This document shows positions 58,149 to 64,000 of a stretch of DNA of 64,000 nt, one piece after another; the stretch's first letter is position 1, and each line of letters starts with the position of its first letter. Position numbers and translations under genes: made by a program. The stretch covers positions 1 through 64,000 of the forward strand of contig NZ_SCRH01000010.1 in assembly GCF_004298145.1 (NCBI RefSeq), given 5' to 3'. The notes under the pieces were generated by a model. That model saw only the letters and a list, made by a program, of their open reading frames with translations, had not been told where the DNA came from and searched no databases. This DNA comes from Mycobacterium sp. (GTDB taxonomy: Bacteria > Actinomycetota > Actinomycetes > Mycobacteriales > Mycobacteriaceae).

Positions 58149-59348
58149 GTGGAATCCGCCAGCGTCTTCGACCCGGCCGCCGTCATGGCCGACGCGCAGC
58201 GCAAGGAAGAACTCACCGATTGGGGCCCCGGCGATTTCGAAGGCCCGCTGCGGGTACTGCTGGCCGACTATGCGCGCGCCGATCTCAACGGCCTCAATGC
58301 CATCGGCGCCCACATCCTGCGGTCGGGCATCGTGCACAGCCTGCGGATGCGGCTGCGGGCGCAGGAGTGGATCCGCCGCCATCCGCAGATTCTCGACGAG
58401 CGGGTGGCCGCGCCGATCGTCGTCGTCGGGATGATGCGCAGCGGGACCACGCTGCTGCAGCGACTGCTGGCGGCCGACCCGCGCTTCGTCTGCGCCTACG
58501 GATGGGAGGTCGTCGAGGTCGCAACGCGGTTGAACCATCGGTTCACCGGGGTCGATCCGCGCATCGCCATCAGCCAAGCGCGAGAGGCGAAATCGCGCGA
58601 ACTGGCGCCCGAACTGTTCTCCATCCACCCGATGTACGCCACCGAGGCCGAGGAGGAGATCGTCTTCCTGGCGGACGCGTTCTTGTCGCACGTCCCCGAG
58701 TCCGGTGCGCACCTGCCCCACTACCGGTCCTGGCTCGACGACCAGGACTTCTCCCCCGCCTACGCCCACCTGCACCGCATGCTGCAGTTCCTGCAATGGC
58801 AAAAACGGCGGCAGCACCGCCAAGGCCAACGTTGGGTGCTCAAATCGCCGGCGCACCTAGGGTATTTGGACCTGCTGCGCACGCGATTCCCCGATCTGCA
58901 CATCGTGCACATGCATCGTGATCCGCGCACCACGATCGCGTCCGGCGCCAGCTTGAACGCCACCCTGCATGCGATGCACGCCGACACCGTCGATGCGCAC
59001 CGGGTGGGCACACAGTGGTTGGCGCGGATGGGCTGGACCAATGACCGGGCGATGACGACCCGCGACGGCTGGTCTGACGACGGTGCGCGGGTCACCGACA
59101 TCGGGTTCGACGAGGCGGTGGCCGACCCGATCGGGCAGGTGGCCCGCGTCTACGACGCCATCGGGCTGCCGCTGACCGCCGCGGCCGAGGATGCGATGCG
59201 GCGCTGGCTGCATGAGCGTCCGCGCGAGGCCGCCCGCCCGCCCTACGGGCTGGAGAACTATGGCCTGCTTCCCGAGCAGGTCGACGAGCGATTCGCCTTG
59301 TACAACAAGCGTTTTGAACAGTTTATCGGAGGAACAGCACATGCCTGA
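58149..59348 (+). CDS. Sulfotransferase family protein (Stf-like)
   Basis: 399 residues from a GTG. The 5'-phosphosulfate-binding motif GMMRSGTTLLQ (about 94-104) and the 3'-phosphate site HMHRDPRTTIASG are present. Transfers sulfate from PAPS to an alcohol, or uses the fold for another role; many mycobacterial copies are uncharacterised. Its stop overlaps the DUF1214 start by eight bases. Resembles the Rv3529c-type gene in a similar neighbourhood. Confidence 0.88.
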   Translation: MESASVFDPAAVMADAQRKEELTDWGPGDFEGPLRVLLADYARADLNGLNAIGAHILRSGIVHSLRMRLRAQEWIRRHPQILDERVAAPIVVVGMMRSGTTLLQRLLAADPRFVCAYGWEVVEVATRLNHRFTGVDPRIAISQAREAKSRELAPELFSIHPMYATEAEEEIVFLADAFLSHVPESGAHLPHYRSWLDDQDFSPAYAHLHRMLQFLQWQKRRQHRQGQRWVLKSPAHLGYLDLLRTRFPDLHIVHMHRDPRTTIASGASLNATLHAMHADTVDAHRVGTQWLARMGWTNDRAMTTRDGWSDDGARVTDIGFDEAVADPIGQVARVYDAIGLPLTAAAEDAMRRWLHERPREAARPPYGLENYGLLPEQVDERFALYNKRFEQFIGGTAHA

Positions 59349-60585
59349 TGACCCGGTCGCGACGGTATCCCAGCACGAACAGGAAATGGCCGCACTCGAA
59401 CTGATCGAGCATCCCACCGTCAAGGTCGCCTACCGGAGCGTGGCGCAGACCTGGCTGGGCCGCGCCAAGGCGTCGGAGGCAATGCGCGAACGGTTCGAGG
59501 ACGCGTTCGCCGAGGTGATGTTCTCGGCGGCGGTGTGGTCGTCGAACCAGGACAAGCTGCGACCGAAGGTCAGCTGCATCACCCGGCTGGCGCACCCCGT
59601 GGCAGGCCGCCGCATCCCCGGATCGCGTTGGGGCATCGACAATCCCGACAGCGTGTACCGGGTGATCCCGATCTCCGGTGACGAGCGCTACGAGATCCGC
59701 GGCCGGGTCGGCGAACACCGGATGACCGAGAACTACTTCACCCTCTGGGACGCGAACATGGGCACCATCGACGTGCTCAATGGCCGCACCATGCGGGTCG
59801 ACCCCTACGGCAGCTTCACCATCACCGTCGACTCCGGACCCGCCAAAGGCCGGCCCAATCATGTGCGGACTTCCCCCGCGGCACACGAATTCTACATTCG
59901 CGACGTGCTGCTGGACTGGGGCCGCGACGACCCCAATCATTTTGAGGTGCAACGACTTGGCGGCCCATCGGCAACGCCCGCTCGTACCCTTGACGAGCAG
60001 GCCGAGGCCACCGCGGCGATGATGGAGCACTTCGCCAACTTCACCGGCAAGCTCAGTCACGGCGTGTACAAGATGCCGGCCAACCATTTCAACCTGGCCT
60101 GGTCGGCCGACAAGGTCGGCGCGATGCGCCACCAGGTGTACGTGATGGGCCGCTTTGATCTCGCCCCCGACGAAGCGTTCGTCGTCGACCTGAATGACGG
60201 TGGCGCCGAATACTTCACCGTCCCGCTCAGCAATGTCTGGGGTACCACGCTCGAGCTCGTCGACCGCACCGGCAGCCTCAACAAGGCGCAGTCTGTCACC
60301 AACGAGGACGGCACCTACACCTACGTGATCTCGCCCGTCGATCCCGGCGTGGCCAACTGGATCGACTCCGACGGCCTGCGCGAAGCCATCCTGACCCTGC
60401 GCATGGCGGAGTTCGGCGAGAACGGTCCCCGCGAAGACCTCGGCGCCCGGGGCCGCGTCATCAAACTGGACCGGCTCGACGCCGAGCTGCCGCACGTGGC
60501 GCGGGTGAGCCCGCAGCAGCGGGCCGCCCAACTCGCCGCCCGCCGAAAGGCTTATCTGCGGCGCCTACCGGAAGGGACGATCTAG
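59341..60585 (+). CDS. DUF1214-domain protein
   Basis: 414 residues from MPDDPVATVSQHEQ, with GGAGG upstream. The C-terminal two thirds carry DUF1214-type beta structure (GSFTITVDS, YTYVISPVDPGVANWIDSDG). Function of the family is unknown; it is often next to sulfotransferase and SDR genes in mycobacteria. Three bases before the next SDR start. Confidence 0.8.
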   Translation: MPDDPVATVSQHEQEMAALELIEHPTVKVAYRSVAQTWLGRAKASEAMRERFEDAFAEVMFSAAVWSSNQDKLRPKVSCITRLAHPVAGRRIPGSRWGIDNPDSVYRVIPISGDERYEIRGRVGEHRMTENYFTLWDANMGTIDVLNGRTMRVDPYGSFTITVDSGPAKGRPNHVRTSPAAHEFYIRDVLLDWGRDDPNHFEVQRLGGPSATPARTLDEQAEATAAMMEHFANFTGKLSHGVYKMPANHFNLAWSADKVGAMRHQVYVMGRFDLAPDEAFVVDLNDGGAEYFTVPLSNVWGTTLELVDRTGSLNKAQSVTNEDGTYTYVISPVDPGVANWIDSDGLREAILTLRMAEFGENGPREDLGARGRVIKLDRLDAELPHVARVSPQQRAAQLAARRKAYLRRLPEGTI

Positions 60586-60587
60586 CG

Positions 60588-61415
60588 ATGTCACGCTGGC
60601 TGATCACGGGATGCTCCACCGGCTTCGGTCGCGAAATCGCGCGCGCGGCCCTGGAAGCCGGCCACAGCGTGGTGGTGACGGCGCGACGGGCCGCCGCCGT
60701 GCAAGACCTCGCCGAGCAGTTCGGCGACCAAGCCCTTCCCGTCGCGCTCGACGTGACCGATGCCGGCCAGATCGCGGCGGCAGTGGCGACGGCCGAAAAG
60801 GCTTTCGGCGGAATCGATGTCCTGGTCAACAACGCCGGACACGGCTACCTGTCCGCGGTGGAAGAGGGCGAGGACACCGAGGTACGAAAGCTGTTCGACG
60901 TGAACTACTTCGGCGCCGTCGACATGATCAAGGCCGTGCTGCCGGCCATGCGCACCCGTGGGTCGGGACACATCATCAACATCTCCTCGATGACCGGCCT
61001 GGTGGCCAATCCGCCCAACGCCTACTACTCGTCGACCAAGTTCGCGCTGGAGGCGGTCACCGAGGCACTCGCCACCGAGGTCCGCCCGCTGGGCATCAAG
61101 GTGACCGCCATCGAACCGGGCGCCTTCCGCACCGATTGGGCGACCAGGTCCATGAAGGAATCGGAAGCCCCGATAACCGATTACGCCGACGTGGCGGCAC
61201 GCAAGGACCTGATCAAGCAGTTCGCCGACCACCTGCCCGGCGACCCGCGCAAGGTCGCCGAGGCCGTGCTGATGGTGACGACGCTCGACGAACCACCGCT
61301 GCGGCTGCTGTTGGGCCGCGACGTGCTCAAGGCCATGCGCGACAAGATCGCCGCCTTGTCGGCGTCGATCGACAAATGGGAAGCCGTCACCAAGGACGTG
61401 AACTTCCCGGTGTGA
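60588..61415 (+). CDS. SDR family oxidoreductase
   Basis: 275 residues. WLITGCSTGFGREIARAAL (cofactor site), VNNAGHGYLSAVEEG, and YYSSTKFALEAV (Tyr-Lys). Last gene of the plus-strand set; likely oxidises or reduces the same substrate handled by the sulfotransferase-DUF1214 pair. Confidence 0.9.
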   Translation: MSRWLITGCSTGFGREIARAALEAGHSVVVTARRAAAVQDLAEQFGDQALPVALDVTDAGQIAAAVATAEKAFGGIDVLVNNAGHGYLSAVEEGEDTEVRKLFDVNYFGAVDMIKAVLPAMRTRGSGHIINISSMTGLVANPPNAYYSSTKFALEAVTEALATEVRPLGIKVTAIEPGAFRTDWATRSMKESEAPITDYADVAARKDLIKQFADHLPGDPRKVAEAVLMVTTLDEPPLRLLLGRDVLKAMRDKIAALSASIDKWEAVTKDVNFPV

Positions 61416-61426
61416 TGACTGGGCCG

Positions 61427-62356
61427 TCAGTCCCGCACGACGAGGACCGTCTTTCCGGCCCGGCCGCCACGCCCCCGGCTTTCGAATGCTTCCCGCCCCT
61501 CGTCGAGCGGGAACGTCTGGGCGATCGCGACGTGCAACCGGTCGTCGTCGACCAGCGCGGCGAGCTCGGCGAGCTGATCGCGATTCGGTCTGACGATGAA
61601 GAAGGTTGCGCTGACACCGAACTCGTCGGCCCTGCCGTCCGGCGGCGGTGCCGACAACGTGATCAGACGGCCACCGCGGCGCAGCACGCCGAATGACCTG
61701 TCCAGCGTCTGGCCACCGACGGTGTCGATGACGACGTCGTAGGCGGCGCCGGTTTCGTCGAATGCCTCGGTGCGCGTGTCGATCACGCGCTGCGCGCCGC
61801 AGCCGCGAAGAAGAGCGGCGGTGTCGCTGCGCACGGTCGCGGTCACCTGGGCGCCGAGCAGCGCGGCCAGCTGAACGGTCAGCAGGCCCACTCCCCCGGC
61901 ACCGCCGTGCACCAGCACGGTCTCTCCCGGTTGCACCGCCGCGTGGTCGACCAAGGCCTGCAGTGCCGTCAGGCCGGCCAGCGGCAGCGCGGCCGCGACG
62001 ACGTGGGAGACCGTCGACGGCTTGGCGGCCAGATCGGCCGCGGGTGCGGCGACGAAATCAGCCGCGGCGCCGTCGCGGTCGAACTCGACCAGTCCAAAGA
62101 CCTCGTCGCCGGGCACGAAGTCCGTGACGTCGTCGGCGACAACGGAAACGACGCCGGAGACCTCGTGGGACGGGATCACGGGGACGCGGCTGACGCCGTC
62201 GCGGGTCCAGGTCTCATCCCACGTCAGCTCGTCGAAGGTGATGGCGGCGGCGTGCACGGCCACCAGGACTTCCCCGGCCGCCACCGCCGGCACGGGCGCC
62301 CGCTCGATGACCAGCTGCTCCGGGCCGCCGCGCCGGTGTGCCCGCAGCGCGGTCAT
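61427..62356 (-). CDS. Quinone-oxidoreductase-like MDR family protein
   Basis: 309 residues from MTALRAHRRGGPEQ; the frame opens further up into ung. Zinc-less MDR with NADPH site VHGGAGGVGLLTVQLAALLG. Lies five bases after ung and is the last gene of that operon; M. tuberculosis has the DAK2 gene there instead. Probably NADPH-dependent; substrate unknown. Confidence 0.88.
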   Translation of the reverse strand: MTALRAHRRGGPEQLVIERAPVPAVAAGEVLVAVHAAAITFDELTWDETWTRDGVSRVPVIPSHEVSGVVSVVADDVTDFVPGDEVFGLVEFDRDGAAADFVAAPAADLAAKPSTVSHVVAAALPLAGLTALQALVDHAAVQPGETVLVHGGAGGVGLLTVQLAALLGAQVTATVRSDTAALLRGCGAQRVIDTRTEAFDETGAAYDVVIDTVGGQTLDRSFGVLRRGGRLITLSAPPPDGRADEFGVSATFFIVRPNRDQLAELAALVDDDRLHVAIAQTFPLDEGREAFESRGRGGRAGKTVLVVRD

Positions 62357-62361
62357 CTCGT

Positions 62362-63045
62362 TCACGGCAGTCGCCAATCGACCGCGTCCGCGCCCATGTC
62401 GGCCAGCAGCTCGTTGGCACGGCTGAACGGACGGGAGCCGAAGAATCCCCGCGACGCCGACAGCGGCGAGGGGTGCGGTGATTCGATGGCGACGCAATTT
62501 CCTTGGGCGAGAATTGGGTTGAGTGTCGAGGCGTCACGCCCCCACAGGATGGCCACCAGCGGCAGCGAGCGCGCGGTCAGCGCCCGGATGGCGCACTCGG
62601 TCACCGCCTCCCAGCCCCTGCCCCGGTGCGAGGCCGGATTGCTGGGGCGCACCGTGAGCACCCTGTTCAGCAGCAGCACGCCGCGCTGCGCCCAGGGCGT
62701 CAGGTCACCGCACGAGGGCGGGGGGTGGCCCAGGTCCGCGGTGTACTCCTGAAAGATGTTGGCCAGGCTGCGGGGCAGCGGCCGCACCTCGGGTGCCACC
62801 GAAAAGCTCAGCCCCACAGCGTGTCCGGGCGTCGGGTAGGGGTCTTGCCCGACGATCAATACCCGGACCTCGTCGAAGGGATAGGTGAAGGCGCGCAGCA
62901 CATTCGACCCGGCGGGCAAATACCTGCGCCCGGCCGCGATCTCGTCCCGCAGGAATTGCCCCATCTCGGCGACCTGCCCGGCCACCGGCTGCAGCGCACT
63001 CGCCCAGCCCGGCTCGACCAGTTCGCTCAGTGGGCGCGCCGTCAT
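62362..63045 (-). CDS. ung: Uracil-DNA glycosylase
   Basis: 227 residues from [14 protein letters not shown] (an ATG one codon upstream is also present). Catalytic loop [18 protein letters not shown] and the C-terminal [13 protein letters not shown] are intact. Removes uracil from DNA. Between thiL and the MDR gene. Confidence 0.98.
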   Translation of the reverse strand: MTARPLSELVEPGWASALQPVAGQVAEMGQFLRDEIAAGRRYLPAGSNVLRAFTYPFDEVRVLIVGQDPYPTPGHAVGLSFSVAPEVRPLPRSLANIFQEYTADLGHPPPSCGDLTPWAQRGVLLLNRVLTVRPSNPASHRGRGWEAVTECAIRALTARSLPLVAILWGRDASTLNPILAQGNCVAIESPHPSPLSASRGFFGSRPFSRANELLADMGADAVDWRLP

Positions 63046-63086
63046 CATCGGCCCTTCGCGATCGGGTAAACGGTCACCGCGCCACC

Positions 63087-64000
63087 CTAGTACGACTGCC
63101 AGCCGGCGGGGCCGCTCCACTCCCGATCGTCGACGAGCAGCCGGGCCGGGCCGTCGAGAACGCGCCCGATGATGCGCCATCCGGCCGGTGCGGATCCGGC
63201 GAAACACGCCACCAGCGCGTGGTCTTCACCGCCCGCCAGCACCCACGGCCAGGGATCGGCGCCCACGGTGGCCGCCGCCGCGGCAAGCGCGTCGCGGTCG
63301 GCGGCCAGTGCCGCCGTGGACAGGTCGATCCCCACCCCCGACGCCTCGGCGACATGCCGTAGGTCGGCGATCAGGCCGTCGGAGACGTCGATCATCGCCT
63401 GCGCTCCCCCGGCTGCGGCCACCGCACCCTGACCATAGGGTGGCTCGGGCACCGCATGCCGGCGCCGCAGCTCGTCGAATCCGCCAATCCTGTTGTGCCA
63501 CAGGGCAAACCCCGCTGCCGAGCGACCCAAATCGCCGGCAACTGCGACCAGCGACCCGGGGTGCGCGCCCGATCGTCGCACCGGCTCGCGGCCGTCCAGG
63601 TCGCCCAGCACCGTCACCGAGATCACCCACTGGGGGCAGCTGACCAGGTCGCCGCCGGCGATGCCGGCGCCGATGCGCGCCGCCTCGTCCCACATCCCGT
63701 CGACCAGCGAGTCCACCGCCGCCGCGGGCGTCTCACCCGGTGCGCCGAAGGCGACCACGAACGCCGTGGGCCGCGCGCCCATCGCCTCAACATCCGCGGC
63801 GTTCTGGGCGATCGCCTTGCGGCCGATGTCGTGGGGTGTCGACCAGTCCAGCCGGAAGTGCCGATCCTGCACCAGCATGTCGGTCGACACCACCGCGCGG
63901 CCGTCGCCGGCCGTCACCAGCGCCGCGTCGTCACCCGGCCCGAGCACGACCGCGGCCGGCTGCCGACGGCCGCGCACCAGGCGGTCGATGACGGCGAACT
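63087..64000 (-). CDS. thiL: Thiamine-monophosphate kinase, N-terminus outside window
   Basis: Runs to the right edge; the frame continues upstream as [16 protein letters not shown]. Contains [34 protein letters not shown] and [18 protein letters not shown], the metal/ATP motifs of ThiL. Phosphorylates thiamine monophosphate to the diphosphate. 41 bases before ung. Confidence 0.95.
   Translation of the reverse strand, partial: FAVIDRLVRGRRQPAAVVLGPGDDAALVTAGDGRAVVSTDMLVQDRHFRLDWSTPHDIGRKAIAQNAADVEAMGARPTAFVVAFGAPGETPAAAVDSLVDGMWDEAARIGAGIAGGDLVSCPQWVISVTVLGDLDGREPVRRSGAHPGSLVAVAGDLGRSAAGFALWHNRIGGFDELRRRHAVPEPPYGQGAVAAAGGAQAMIDVSDGLIADLRHVAEASGVGIDLSTAALAADRDALAAAAATVGADPWPWVLAGGEDHALVACFAGSAPAGWRIIGRVLDGPARLLVDDREWSGPAGWQSY

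Overview
The window is high-GC DNA from a slow-growing Mycobacterium. The evidence is a PPE protein at the left edge, SepIVA, a mycofactocin-type SDR, long-tailed bS16, LppW/LipN-type envelope proteins, leaderless promoter layouts, and a gene order that follows the M. tuberculosis Rv2896c-Rv2977c block almost gene for gene. The lack of the PDIM/phenolic glycolipid locus suggests an M. avium-complex-like or related species; I cannot name it. Comparisons with M. tuberculosis are from memory, not from a search.

Layout. 1-5.8 kb: a PPE gene with an unusual Q/S/T nonapeptide-repeat tail, a DUF6941 gene, a frameshifted dprA, a small DUF4190 membrane gene inserted between dprA and comM, then comM and a yraN-family gene. 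5.9-10.1 kb: fdhD-fdhF and an epimerase-like gene. 10.3-18 kb: a GAF-ANTAR regulator, DUF2469, rnhB, lepB, rplS, lppW, trmD, rimM, a KH protein and rpsP, then a SnoaL-like and an AhpD-like gene. 18.1-24.4 kb: dacB2, a TetR regulator with an amidohydrolase, a second amidohydrolase, a 54-bp tandem repeat and ffh. 24.4-28.3 kb: a perfect 18-bp inverted repeat, an alpha/beta hydrolase, an SF2 helicase, DUF6188 and VOC genes. 28.3-34 kb: the nitrogen-control operon amt-glnB-glnD, then ftsY. 34.1-42.4 kb: smc, acyP, osmC, a PIG-L deacetylase, fpg, rnc, a DUF177 gene and sepIVA. 42.4-45.7 kb: a YraQ-type permease behind a CsoR-class palindrome, and a ThDP enzyme; this pair sits where M. tuberculosis has the PDIM region. 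45.8-55.9 kb: coaD, rsmD, VKOR, DsbA-like, lipN, an aldo-keto reductase, an HNH-type secreted protein, recG, a DAK2/FakA-type kinase and rpmB. 55.9-62.4 kb: an accessory set (mycofactocin-type SDR, SDR, SnoaL-like, sulfotransferase, DUF1214, SDR, quinone-reductase-like) placed between rpmB and ung. 62.4-64 kb: ung and a partial thiL.

How genes work together: ffh, ftsY and lepB serve protein export; VKOR and the DsbA-like protein form an oxidative-folding pair; glnD, glnB and amt form nitrogen sensing and ammonium uptake; trmD, rimM, KH, rpsP, rplS and rpmB are translation genes; fpg, ung, recG, rnhB and smc maintain the chromosome.

Most of the window is conserved core. The points worth attention are the PPE repeat tail, the disrupted dprA locus, the MIRU-like repeat with its small ORF, the two palindromic control elements, and the 55.9-61.4 kb redox/sulfotransferase cluster.
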